Below, in pieces: positions 50,174-61,574 of a stretch of DNA of 64,000 nt. The DNA lies in contig NC_092120.1 in assembly GCF_045679555.1 (NCBI RefSeq), positions 12,575,805 through 12,639,804 on the forward strand. The letters run 5' to 3'. The translations under genes and the position numbers were made by a program. The notes under the pieces were generated by a model. The model saw nothing but the letters and a program-made list of their open reading frames with translations. It did not search any database and had not been told where the DNA came from. Origin of the DNA: Salvelinus alpinus. Lineage: Eukaryota; Chordata; Actinopteri; Salmoniformes; Salmonidae. How positions within the stretch are numbered: the stretch's first letter is position 1; every line of letters starts with the position of its first letter.

Positions 50174-51668
50174 AACTCAGCAAAAAAAGAAACGTCCTCT
50201 CACTGTCAACTGCGTTTATTTTTAGGAAACTTAACATGTGTAAATATTTGTATGAACATAACAAGATTCAACAACTGAGACATAAACTGAACAAGTTCCA
50301 CAGATGTGACTAACAGAAATGGAATAATATGTCCCTGAACAAAGGGGGGGTCAAAATCAAAAGTAACAGTCAGTATCTGGTGTGGCCACCAGCTGCATTA
50401 ATTAAGTACTGTAGTGCATCTCCTCCTCATGGACTGCACCTGATTTGCCAGTTCTTGCTGTGAGATGTTACCCAACTCTTCCACCAAGGCACCTGCAAGT
50501 TCCCTCACATTTCTGGGTGGAATGGCACTAGCCCTCACCCTCCGATCCAACAGGTCCCAGACGTGCTCAATGGGATTGAGATCCGGGCTCTTCGCTGGCC
50601 ATGGCAGAACACTGACATTGCTGTCTTGCAGGAAATCACGCACAGAACGAGCAGTATGGCTGGTGGCACTGTCATGCTGGAGGGTCATGTCAGGATGAGC
50701 CTGCAGGAAGGGTACCACATGAGGGAGGAGGATCTTCCCTGTAACGCACAACATTGACATTGCCTGCAATGACAACAAGCTCAGTCCGATGATGCTGTGA
50801 CACACCGGCCCAGACCATGACGGACCCTTCACCTCCAAATCGATCCCGCTCCAGAGTACAGGCCTTGGTGTAACACTCATTCCTTCGACGATAAACGTGA
50901 ATCCGACCATCACCCCTGGTGAGACAAAACCGTGACTCGTCAGTGAAGAGCACTTTTTGCCAGTCCTGTCTAGTCCAGCAACGGTGGGTTTGTGCCCATA
51001 GGCGACGTTGTTGCTGGTGATGTCTGGTGAGGACCTGCCTTACAACAGGCCTACAAGCCCTCAATCCAGCATCTCTCAGCCTATTACGGACAGTCTGAGC
51101 ACTGATGGAGGGATTGTGCATTCCTGGTGTAACTCAGGCAGTTGTTGTTGCCATCCTGTACCTGTCCCAAAGGTGTGATGTTTGGATATACCGATCCTGT
51201 GCAGGTGTTGTTACACGTGGTCTGCCACTGCGAGGACGATCAGCTGTCCGACCTGTCTCCCTGTAGCACTGTCTTAGGCGTCTTACAGTATGGACATTGC
51301 AATTTATTGCCCTGGCCACATCTGTAATCCTCATGCCTCCTTGCAGCATGCCTAAGGCACGTTCACGCAGATGAGCAGGGACCCTGGGCATCTTTCTTTT
51401 GGTGTTTTTCAGAGTCAGTAGAAAGGCCTCTTTAGTGTCCTAAGTTTTCATAACTGTGACCTTAATTGCCTATCGTCTGTAAGCTGTTAGTGTCTTAACG
51501 ACCGTTACACAGGTGCATGTGCATTAATTGTTTATAGTTCATTGAACAAGCATGGGAAACAGTGTTTAAACCCTTTACAATGAAGATCTGTGAAATAATT
51601 TGGATTTTTACGAATTATCTCTGAAAGACAGGGTCCTGAAAAAGGGATGTTTCCTTTTTTGCTGAGTT
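50174..51668 (-). mobile_element. Tc1/mariner element with AACTCAGCAAAAAAAG ends
   Basis: The left end AACTCAGCAAAAAAAGAAAC and the right end ttccttttttgctgagtt are inverted copies, flanked by TA (50172-50173, 51669-51670). The element is 1495 bases and carries one disabled transposase on the minus strand. The terminal repeats are short (about 25-30 bases), unlike the 200-base ends of the copies at 21780 and 35108. Confidence 0.9.
50398..51391 (-). pseudogene. Disabled Tc1-type transposase
   Basis: From 51391 downward it encodes the N-terminal helix-turn-helix region (RALGMLQGGMRITDVARAIN, VRRLRQCYRETGRTADRPRS). The catalytic domain follows: VLFTDESRF (first Asp), LQHDSATSHTARSVRDFL (second Asp) and [18 protein letters not shown] (Glu). 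An in-frame TGA interrupts after MATTTA near 51134. A one-base loss near 50737, after RYRE, shifts the frame before ILLPHVVPFLQAHP. Otherwise the family length of about 330 residues is preserved. Confidence 0.88.
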
Positions 51669-51840
51669 TACATGCATAATCTATGAGCAGAATTACAGTC
51701 TTCCTTAAATTAGCCACGAAATCCATAGTTTGAAAGCGACTGTTTATCGAAAGCTGTGTGGTGACATTTTCCCAAAATGTTCACCCACTTGGGCCAGCCT
51801 CCTACCAATTCGAGATCAAGCCAATGAGCTTCAACCAGTG

Positions 51841-52135
51841 GAGACTCCTCAGAGGAGGAAGGGGAGGACCATCATTCACAGTGAATTTCATAAAAATAGT
51901 AAAACATTGAAAAAGTTAACATTTTTAGATATAACTTTACAAAATATATTTATATCACCAAATAATTGATTAAAACACTGTTTTGCAATGAAGCTCTACA
52001 GTAGCTTCAACAGCACTCTGTAGGGTAGCGCCATGGTGTAGCCGGAGGACTTCTAGTTTCTGTCCTCCTTTGGGTACGTCAATACAAAACCAAGGAGGCT
52101 CATGGTTCTCACTCCATTCCATTGTATTTTCACTT
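51841..52135. repeat. Degenerate interspersed repeat (ggagactcctcagaggagg start)
   Basis: Sequence such as 'ttgcaatgaagctctacag', 'actctgtagggtagcgccat' and 'aaccaaggaggctcatggtt' belongs to a repeat common in salmonid DNA as far as I recognise it. No ends or coding region can be defined. Confidence 0.4.
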
Positions 52136-52691
52136 TCACTTAGCTAGCGAATGTACAGTAGCTAGCTAGTGTAGCCTACTCAAACACCCAGCTCATAAAG
52201 AGAGGAATGCTATGTTAGCTAGCTGGCTATGGCTATCACACTGGAACTGTCACACCCTGATCTGTTTCACCTGTCTTTGTGCTTGTCTCCATCCCCCACC
52301 AGGTGTCTCCCATCTCACCTCATTATCCCCTGTGCATTTATACCTGTGTTCTCTGTTTGTCTGTTACCAATTTGTTTTGTTCGTCAAGCCTACCAGCGTT
52401 TTTCCCCTTGCTCCTGTCTTTTCTAAAGTTCCTGTTTTCTAGTTTTCCCGGTTTTGACCATTCCTGCTTGCCGTCCTGTACCTTGTCCCACCACACTGGA
52501 TTATTGACCTCTGCCTGCCCTGACCCTGAGACTGCCTGCCATTCTGTACCTCTTGGACTCTGCTCTGGATCCTGACCTCTGCCTGCACTTGACCTGTCGT
52601 TTTGCCTACCCCTGTTCTAGTAATACACTTTTGTTACTTCGACACTGTCTGCTTCTAGGTCTTTCCTGAAATGTGATAGTACGAACTGGCC

Positions 52692-53405
52692 ATGACCGAC
52701 CCAGCAGACTCAGACCAGCTCCCCAATGCTGTCTCCCTGCAAGGAGCCACCATTGGACGACACGAGGAGTTACTGCAAAGTCTTATGGAGAGACTCGATA
52801 CCCTGGCAGCACGCCATGACCAGGCGTTCGAGACTTTGCTGGAGCAATTCCTTGGATTCCCCACTGGGCAGCAGATCACACCCGTAATCTCCCAGCCTAC
52901 CCCAGTGTCCCAAGAACCCTGCTTACCTCCTCTGGGACGCTACGCTGGAGATTCCGGAACCTGCCGGGCTTATCTCTCCCAGTGCTCCCTCCTTTTCAAG
53001 CTGCAGCCTTCTTAATTTCCCTCGGACCGCTCGAGGATAGTGTACATCATAACGTTGATGTCTGGGAGGGCACTCACCGGGGCTACGGCGGTGTGGGAGC
53101 AACAGTCCACCATCTGCCTCAGTCTAGAGGAGTTTGATGCGGAAGTTCGGAAGGTGTTTGATTCTCCGTTGTCTGGGAGTGAGGCTGCTCGTAAGCTGCT
53201 CCAGCTACGTCAAGACTCCCGTAGTGTGGCAGACTGCGCGGTGGATTTTCGCTCGTTGGCGGCTGAGAGTGCCTGGAACCCGGAAGCATTGTTTGACATG
53301 TTCCTTCATGGATTATCGGAGGTGGTCAAAGATGAGCTTGCAGCCCGGGAGCTGCCCATGGACCTTTACTCCCTCATAGCCTTGACCTTGCCCAACCCGG
53401 ATTGA
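52692..53405 (+). pseudogene. gag of the Ty3/gypsy element, with one internal stop
   Basis: The frame starts MTDPADSDQLPNAV just after the LTR. It has a coiled-coil-like stretch (HEELLQSLMERLDTLAARHD) and the sushi/PEG10-type gag core (CRAYLSQCSLLFKLQP, then SGRALTGATAVWEQQ, VADCAVDFRSLAAES and LHGLSEVVKDELAARELP). One in-frame TAA (53013-53015) interrupts it. After 53405 the frame is shifted but a zinc-knuckle remnant (LYCGPMGHFVATC, near 53650-53690) remains, with Phe in place of its first Cys. Confidence 0.82.
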
Positions 53406-53759
53406 TGGGTGGCTTCGAGAACGTAGGAGGAAGAGGGAATTTGTGCCCTGTCGCCCTCATTTGCCCTCGAACCCACCTCACCTCCAAAGAATCCCGGAGA
53501 CCCCCGAAGTCTACATGTTCGAGTGAACCCGATGTCACACGAGTTCTCTCGGGAATCACGAGGGCTGCCGACTCGCCTCCTTCAGAGTCCAAGCACCTGG
53601 GCAGGGCTAGATTGACTCTGGCTGAGCGCTTACGCCGACACCCAGAGCTTTCTATATTGTGGACCTATGGGACATTTCGTGGCTACCTGCCATTTAAAAA
53701 TCCAAGCTCATCAATAAGGGGTGAATACTCTGGTGGGCCTTATGGAAAACTTTTCCTCT

Positions 53760-54900
53760 CCACTTACTCGCACCCCTTTCCATGCCATCCTGCTGTGGGG
53801 TAACCAGTCTAAATCTCTCCTGGACTCTGGGGCCGATGAGAGTTTTTTTGGACGCTACCCTGGAGTCCGAGCTGGGCATCCCCACTCAGCCCCTCTCCAT
53901 TCTCATGGATGTTAGAGCACTGGATGGGCACTCTAAAGGCCGGGTCACTCACAATACCACTCCCATCAACCGACGAGTGTCAGGGAACCACAGCGAGGCA
54001 ATCCAATTTATGCTGATTAAGTCTCCTCAGGTTCCCGTGGTATTGGGATTCTATTGGCTCCAGCGACACAATCCCATCATAGACTGGACTGCTGGTGCCA
54101 TTATGGGCTGGAGCCCGCTCTGCCACACCCATTGTCTGAAGTCAGCGCTGCCTGCCCGGAACGTCTTCCTGTGGGCTTGGATGTTGCCCTGGACCTCTCC
54201 GCCATTCCCACGGAGTACCAGGACCTCCGGAAAGTGTTCAGTAAGGCCCGGGCCACTTTGCTTCCTCCGCACCGACCCTATGACTGTGGGACTGACCTTC
54301 TCCCAGGCATCACTCCGCCCCGGGGACGACTGTACTCTCTGTCGGGTCCGAAGACCAAGGCTATGGAGACATTGAGGACTCCCTAGCTGCAGGGTTCATC
54401 TCTCCTTCTGTCTCCCCCGCCAGCGCAGGGTTCTTCTTTGTGGAGAAGAAGGACAAAACCCTGCGCCCATGCATCGACTACCGGGGTCTCAACGACATCA
54501 CGGTGAAGAACAGCTACCCGCTACCCCTCATCTCCTCGACCTTCAAGACACTCCAGGGGGCCACCATGTTCTCTAAGCTGGACCTACGGAATGCCTACCA
54601 CCTGGTGCGGATATAGGAAGGGAACAAGTGGAAGACTGCCTTCAACACGGCCAGCAGTCACTACGAGTATCTGGTCATGCCATTTGGCCTTACTAACACA
54701 CCTGCTGTGTTTCAGGCTCTGGTTAATGATGTTCTCCGTGACATGTTGAACCGGTTTGTCTTCGTTTACCTCAATGACATCCTCGTCTTCTCTCGACAGG
54801 TTCTCCAACGCCTCCTGGAGAACCAGCTTTTTGTAAAAGCAGAGAAGTGCAAATTCAGATGGATCCCAGGAAAGGTGAGAGCGATGGTAAATTGGCCCCA
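53760..54900 (+). pseudogene. Protease and reverse-transcriptase remnants of the Ty3/gypsy element
   Basis: The aspartic protease active site appears as SLLDSGADESFF near 53815-53850, then the frame shifts. Reverse transcriptase is recognisable from about 54395: [45 protein letters not shown], a TAG stop near 54614, then [20 protein letters not shown] and [11 protein letters not shown]. The catalytic YLDD box reads YLND here, an Asp to Asn change. No intact enzyme is encoded. Confidence 0.82.
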
Positions 54901-54984
54901 GCCTATGTCCAGGGTGCAGCCAAAATGTTTCCACCAACTGTTATTGACGCTTTATCCGGGGTTACAGCACCCTGGCTTCCCCCC

Positions 54985-55230
54985 TGTCTCAAATCACATT
55001 ACATTTTATTGGTCACATACACATGGTTAGCAGATGTTAATGCGAGTCTAGCGAAATGCTTGTGCTTCTAGTCCCAACCGTGCAGTAATATCTAACAAGT
55101 AATCTAACAATTAAACAACAACTACCTTATACACACAAGTGTAAAGGAATGAATATGTACATATAAATATATGGATGAGCAATGGCCGTGCGGCATAGGC
55201 AAGATGCAGTAGATTGTAAAGAGTACAGTA
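54985..55230 (-). mobile_element. 5'-truncated LINE 3' end (same family as 7150-8277)
   Basis: On the minus strand it matches the 3' UTR ending at 8277, including 'agaagcacaagcatttcgct' and 'taacatctgctaaccatgtg', and finishes in the 'aaaatgtaatgtgatttg' tail. It lies directly after the broken end of the gypsy element, so its insertion may mark the truncation point. Confidence 0.85.
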
Positions 55231-55234
55231 TATA

Positions 55235-55917
55235 CAGTTGAAGTCGGAAGTTTACATACACTTAGGTTGGAGTCATTAAAACTCGTTTTTCAACCACTCC
55301 ACAAATTTCTTGTTAACAAACTATAGTTTTGGCAAGTCGGTTAGGACATCTACTTTGTGCATGACACAAGTCATTTTTCCAACAATTGTTTATAGACAGA
55401 TTATTTCACTTATAATCACTGTATCACAATTCCAGTGTGTCAGAAGTTTACATACACTAAGTTGACTGTGCCTTTAAACAGCTTGGAAAATTCCTGAAAA
55501 TGATGTCATGGCATTAGAAGGTTCTGATAGGCTAATTGACATCATTTGAGTCAATTGGAGGTGTACCTGTGGATGTATTTCAAGGCCTACCTTCAAACTC
55601 ACTTTGCTTGACATCATGGGAAAATCAAAAGAAATCAGCCAAGACCTCAGACAAAAATTGTAGACCTCCCACTAGTCTGGTTCATCCTTGGGAGAAATTT
55701 CCAAACGTCTGAATGTACCACGTTCATCTGTACAAACAATAGTACGCAAGTATAATCACCATGGGACCACGCAGCCGTCATACCGCTCAGGAAGGAAACG
55801 CGTTCTGTCTCCTAGAGATGAACGTACTTTGGTGCGAAAAGTGCAAATCAATGAGTGGTTGAAAAACGAGTTTTAATGACTCCAACCTAATTGTATGTAA
55901 ACTTCCGACTTCAACTG
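55235..55917 (+). mobile_element. Sleeping Beauty-type Tc1 miniature
   Basis: The ends CAGTTGAAGTCGGAAGTTTA and the complement are flanked by TA (55233-55234, 55918-55919). The inner direct repeat (tcagaagtttacatacacta) at about 55440-55460 gives the IR/DR structure on the left side. Coding from 55617 ([14 protein letters not shown]) through ISKRLNVPRSSVQTIVRKYN and KRVLSPRDERTLVRKVQIN is the paired-like DNA-binding domain, interrupted by stops. The catalytic domain has been deleted. The right inner repeat is missing. Confidence 0.9.
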
Positions 55918-56099
55918 TACGTGCGAAAAACAGTTTTTTTTAGGTTGAGGTCTGAACGTTGTGCTGCATTTTATTTTCGTCTTTCATGCTATCTAAAGTG
56001 CAGTATGTTCCTTAGGCTATGATATAAATATAACTTGGCACTGACACTAATAGATGAATGGTAAAGTAATTAAAGCATAATTGGACTGCTGGTTCACTT

Positions 56100-56208
56100 C
56101 CAACTGGGCACACATTGGTTGAATTAACGTTGTTTCCACATCATATAAATGAAATTACATTGAACCAACGTAGTTTAGATGTTGAATTGACGTCTGTGCC
56201 CAGTGGGT
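56100..56208. mobile_element. Small palindromic element with CCCACTGGGCACA ends
   Basis: The left end aactgggcacacattggttg and the right end ctgtgcccagtggg form inverted repeats around 'aacgttgtttccacatcat' and 'aaccaacgtagtttagatg'. It has no coding capacity. This matches a widespread fish miniature element. Confidence 0.7.
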
Positions 56209-56214
56209 TGGTTG

Positions 56215-57385
56215 TTGTTGTTGGAGGAAGGCTTTACATTGTTGTTGTGTAATCGACGAAATGCCACAAAAATGTTTGTATCGAATTGCCCCAAATTTAA
56301 CTTGTAATGTATTCTTTTTTTGACAGGAACCTTTACAGTAGATCACAAGATACATTTTCCTTCACATTCCCTTGTGAGTCGTTCATATGAATATTAGTCA
56401 GGTGAACCTAGAAGGCATGCTGACCTGACAAAAACGCTCAATGTGAGAAACGGTACTCTTTTTTTTACTGTCTGCCTCTCTGCACTTTCAGTTGGGCGTT
56501 TGACTGCATTATGCCTTCACAAACTGCCATTGTACAGGGAGAACTGATAAAGGGTCTACACACATACCTGAGTGAATGGTTATGTGTTCAGTTTTTGTGC
56601 CATATTTTCATGGTCTACTGATGGTTGTCTAAAATGTGTCATGTGATGTTCTGGTATACAGATTGCCTAGGTGACAACCAGATGCTCCTCCCATTCACAC
56701 ATAGGTTGTTACGGATTGGCTCATTCAAAACTCTGCTGAACCAGTTCTAGTGAGACTTATCTCTGTGCTCGCTTGTAAAAGCTGAAATGTTCATCATTGT
56801 CATGAGCCTTCTTCCACAATGAGTTACCCGTGCCATTACATTGTTTCTCCAAAGATATTGCATGCTAATTGTACTCATCACCCCTGGAACCTCCATGAAA
56901 AATAAAAAGCCAAGCTTCTATATGTGCTTTGTAGATATGCCAAGGCCTACTGTTCCATGTGTAGCGCACAGTAAGGCATCTCTTACTTAGACATTATTAT
57001 CAGGGTACCTTATAGTGACAACACTGATTCACTCACTATAGTGAACCTAAGCTCTGGGAGGTTAGGTGAGACGCTATCTCTTCATCTCTGTTATTTCTGA
57101 CCTGTCGCCCAGGGGTCACTATCCCCACATGCCACTTTTTTGCACCCCTTGGTGACAACAACATACTGGATAACCCCATAGATTCTCAGTGTAGTTGGTT
57201 TTGGGGCATGTGTGCTCCCCATTTGATGGGAAGTCACATAGGCAGAGATCAGAGATAGGGCTCAGGTATAGGACTGTTTACTTATCTCTTTCTCGCTCCG
57301 TTTCCCCTGCAGCTACTCCGCACCACTCTGTGTTCTAACAACACACTGCATGCCATGGGTGCTGACGGACATCACATGAGGAAAT

Positions 57386-57436
<51 letters not shown>

Positions 57437-58590
57437 ACTGTCTTTTGGTTAGGAATGTAATCACAAAAATGTCTTCCTAAACACACATACCTGACTTCCA
57501 CATCACCTGTGGAAGAGGAGTTAATAGGCGCACTCTCACATCTACAGTCTTCGATGGAGTCCGCCACTTCAGAATTTCTCTCCTAGCCTCATGACTAAGC
57601 ATGCAAGCACAGTAGTACTATAACGTTCCGTAACACACACACCTCCACACACACAGGTGTGAAGTACCTGTATGGTGTACTACTGTATGTTATCACAGGC
57701 TGCATAACGGACAGGTCCTTTCTTGTACTTATCGCGTCAGATCAGGTGCCAAGGCTCCAGTAGCCAGTTCTGTTACAACGCATGTCCCTTCTTTGACCCC
57801 CCCCCCCCACACACACACACAAGCAACTCCCCCATCGCCACATGTCCCATCGGCCCTGCCTGATGGCCAGATTGTCTTATCTGAGAGGCCCAGGACCCAG
57901 CCTGCAGATGGAGTGTCAATAGAACACTTCATAGGACATCTCTTGCACGCATATTTGTGGTAGTGCAGCTGCTGGAATTCTACAGTTGATGCCTGTGGGG
58001 GCAGGGGTTGTTGACACACTGAAGGGTGTGTATGTGTGTATAAAATGTTATTTCTTTGAAATGTGTGTCTATGCAAATGAAATGTAATTATTCAATACAT
58101 AGGTGTATTGGAACTGCATTATGGCATATGACAATGTCTAGTGTTCATGTTTAATAGATGAAATATGTTACAGAGTTTGAGCCTCTTATCAGAGCAAAGG
58201 AAATGACAACAGAGATATTGTTTGTGCCAGCACGGGACAGGCTTGCATCTGGCTTACGAAACTGTTGGGACACCATGTGTGTCTCCCCACTATGCCTGAG
58301 TGTGTGTGCTGGAATGACAGGGATTCCTGGCATCTCACTGGCATCCGTCATAGCTAGCCTAATCCTGTATCGCACCTAGGTCTATATCGCACATCTCCTG
58401 CCGTGGTTACACCTTGCATTAACATGTGGTTCTCGTCATCCGATCAAGACAAATAAATTCAAAGATGGCTTAGCAGTCAGACATGTGTTTGTCTTGTCTC
58501 ATCTTGTCCCGTGTAAATAGTAGTTTTTCTTAATTTTTTCCGTATATATTTCGTATATATTTTACTCACTCTTTCCATCTATGGACTGAA
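56215..58590. other. Intergenic stretch with simple repeats
   Basis: No gene is recognised. A (GT)n-(GA)n compound repeat is at 57389-57432, and a C run followed by a CA tract is at 57798-57823. Short reading frames have no similarity that I recognise. Confidence 0.45.
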
Positions 58591-58594
58591 TATA

Positions 58595-60177
58595 CACTGC
58601 TCAACAAAAAAAAAGGGAACACTTAAACAACACAATGTAACTCCAAGTCAATCACACTTCTGTGAAATCAAACTGTCCACTTAGGAAGCAACACTGATTG
58701 ACAATAAATTTCACATGCTGTTGTGCAAATGGAATAGACAACAGGTTGAAATTATAGGCAATTAGCAAGACACCCCCAATAAAGGAGTGGTTCTGCAGGT
58801 GGTGACCACAGACCACTTCTCAGTTCCTATGCTTCCTGGCTGATGTTTTGGTCACTTTTGAATGCTGGCGGTACTTTCACTCTAGTGGTAGCATGAGACG
58901 GAGTCTACAACCCACACAAGTGGCTCAGGTAGTGCAACTCATCCAGGATGGCACATCAATGCGAGCTGTGGCAAGAAGGTTTGCTGTGTCTGTCAGTGTA
59001 GTGTCCAGAGCATGGAGGCGCTACCAGGAGACAGGCCAGTACATCAGGAGACGTGGAGGAGGCCGTAGGAGGGCAACAACCCAGCAGCAGGACCGCTACC
59101 TCCGCCTTTGTGCAAGGAGGAGCAGGAGGAGCACTGCCAGAGCCCTGCAAAATGACCTCCAGCAGGCCACAAATGTGCATGTGTCTGCTCAAACGGTCAG
59201 AAACAGACTCCATGAGGGTGGTATGAGGGCCCGACGTCCACAGGTGGGGGTTATGCTTACAGCCCAACACCGTGCAGGACGTTTGGCATTTGCCAGAGAA
59301 CACCAAGATTGGCAAATTCGCCACTGGCGCCCTGTGCTCTTCACAGATGAAAGCAGGTTCACACTGAGCACATGTGACAGACGTGACAGAGTCTGGAGAC
59401 GCCGTGGAGAACGTTCTGCTGCCTGCAACATCCTCCAGCATGACCGGTTTGGCGGTGGGTCAGTCATGGTGTGGGGTGGCATTTCTTTGGGGGGGCCGCA
59501 CAGCCCTCCATGTGCTCGCCAGAGGTAGCCTGACTGCCATTAGGTACCGAGATGAGATCCTCAGACCCCTTGTGAGACCATATGCTGGTGCGGTTGGCCC
59601 TGGGTTCCTCCTAATGCAAGACAATGCTAGACCTCATGTGGCTGGAGTGTGTCAGCAGTTCCTGCAAGAGGAAGGCATTGATGCTATGGACTGGCCCGCC
59701 CGTTCCCCAGACCTGAATCCAATTGAGCACATCTGGGACATCATGTCTCGCTCCATCCACCAACGCCACGTTGCACCACAGACTGTCCAGGAGTTGGCGG
59801 ATGCTTTAGTCCAGGTCTGGGAGGAGATCCCTCAGGAGACCATCCGCCACCTCATCAGGAGCATGCCCAGGCGTTGTAGGGAGGTCATACAGGCACGTGG
59901 AGGCCACACACACTACTGAGCCTCATTTTGACTTGTTTTAAGGACATTACATCAAAGTTGGATCAGCCTGTAGTGTGGTTTTCCACTTTAATTTTGAGTG
60001 TGACTCCAAATCCAGACCTCCATGGGTTGATAAATTTGATTTCCATTCATAATTTTTGTGTGATTTTGTTGTCAGCACATTCAACTATGTAAAGAAAAAA
60101 GTATTTAATAAGAATATTTCATTCATTCAGATCTAGGATGTGTTATTTTAGTGTTCCCTTTATTTTTTTGAGCAGTG
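58595..60177 (+). mobile_element. Tc1/mariner element with CACTGCTCAA ends, nearly intact
   Basis: The left end CACTGCTCAACAAAAAAAAA and the right end tttttttgagcagtg are inverted copies flanked by TA (58593-58594, 60178-60179). The element is 1583 bases and carries a single transposase frame broken once. Confidence 0.92.
58893..59919 (+). pseudogene. Tc1-type transposase with a single frameshift
   Basis: From the ATG at 58893 ([20 protein letters not shown]) it encodes the helix-turn-helix region ([20 protein letters not shown]), a GRPR-like linker ([10 protein letters not shown]), and the catalytic start [12 protein letters not shown]. After [11 protein letters not shown] a run of seven G at 59490-59496 puts the frame one base off. 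The other frame continues [34 protein letters not shown] (second Asp) and [16 protein letters not shown] (Glu), ending HTHY at 59916-59919. All DD34E residues are present. The family length of about 340 residues is otherwise intact. The one-base change could also be a sequencing error in the G run. Confidence 0.88.
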
Positions 60178-61096
60178 TACTTTCCTGCAACCTGCCTCAC
60201 CCAATGTGGTAATGATCTGCTATTTTTATACTTTAGAACCGGAACCCACATCAGAAGCTAGCCAGCTAACTAGCTACTATCTAGTAGGCAGTTAGCCACT
60301 GCCAGCGGTCTTCACCGTTAACATGGACACCAGCCAGCTGCTGCTCAGTCAATAGCTGCCAGTCTGCACAGCGCTATATCAACCAAGAGCACATCGGACT
60401 GCTTTTTCTCTACCACTTCACCGGAATCCTATTGCAAGCTCTGAACCAGTACACCGGATCATCGCAGCTAGCTAGCTGCAACCTGAGTGGCTACTGCTGG
60501 CTAATGCCTCTGTCCCGAAGCAAGCACCAGTTAGCCTTGAGCTAGCCTCAAGCTAGGCCCATCTCCCGGCTAGCCGAAGAGGTCTACCAGCTAATTCTTG
60601 GCTACAATACCTCTTTTGCCAACTGGCTTGGACCCTTTTTTGCCGACACGGAGCCCCGCTGATCCATCACGACTGGTCTGCCGACGTTATTGTCCGAGGA
60701 GGTTTCAACAGGCTTTTTTGTTGCGACTTCGCCGTAGACCCATCTGCTAGCCCTGGCCCGCTAGCTTTCTGAATCGCCGTGTCTCCAGCTCGCCTAGCGT
60801 AGTAGCGACTACCAAACGGCTCCCTGACCTACCTATTGCTGCTTAATGGACCCCATGATCACTTGGCTACACATGCCTCTCCCTAATGTCAATATGCCTT
60901 GTCTACTGCTGTTTAGGATAGTTATTATTGTTTTATTTCACTGTAGAGCCCCCAGCCGCGCCATACATGCCTTAGATGGCTTTTTTGTCACCTCACCTGG
61001 CTTAACTGGTGCGTCCAGAGACACTGCCGATCTCATCGTCACTCAGCCTAGGTTTACCTAGGTTTACCTCCACTGTGCTCACATCCTACCATACCC

Positions 61097-61441
61097 TTGT
61101 CTGTACATTATGCCCTGAATCTATTCCACCACGCCCAGAAATCTGCTCCTTTTATTCTCTGTTCCCAACGCACTAGACGACCAGTTCTTATAGCCTTTAG
61201 CCATACCCATATCCTACTCCTGCTCTGTTCCTCTGGTGATGTAGAGATTAACCCAGGCCCTGCAGCCCCCAGCACCACACCTATTCCCAGGCCCCAGGCA
61301 CTCACATTTGTTGACTTCTGTAACTGCCTTGGTTTCATGCATGTTAACATCAGAAGCCTCGTCCCTAAGCGTGTTTTATTCACTGCTTTAGCACAATCCG
61401 CCAACTCTGATGTGCTAGCCGTGTCTGAATTACTGGCTTAG
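61097..61441 (+). pseudogene. LINE 5' frame: 2A-like motif plus truncated APE endonuclease
   Basis: The frame contains LLLLCSSGDVEINPGP (residues about 43-58), which fits the 2A consensus D(V/I)ExNPGP where the ribosome skips a Gly-Pro bond. The APE domain start MHVNIRSLVPKRV and NSDVLAVSE follows directly, then a stop at 61439-61441. Downstream, matching APE sequence (KNSDISIPNYNIFQQD, GGRVAIYCRDHLQSS) continues in another frame to about 61600. 2A-like motifs are known in several APE-type non-LTR retrotransposons. Confidence 0.75.
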
Positions 61442-61574
61442 GAAGGCCACCAAAAATTCGGACATTTCCATCCCCAACTACAACATTTTCCAACAAGATA
61501 AAACTGCCAAAGGGGGCAGAGTTGCAATCTACTGCAGAGATCACCTGCAGAGTTCTGTCATACTAGCCAGGTCT

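Larger units (their letters stand above)
52258..54975 (+). mobile_element. Ty3/gypsy retrotransposon, 3'-truncated and disabled
   Basis: A 5' LTR (about 52258-52678, starting TGTCACACCCTGATC and ending TGATA) is followed by a sushi-like gag, protease and reverse transcriptase. The element breaks off about 54975, before RNase H and integrase. No 3' LTR is present. A LINE tail in the opposite direction follows at once. All coding parts carry lesions. Confidence 0.85.
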
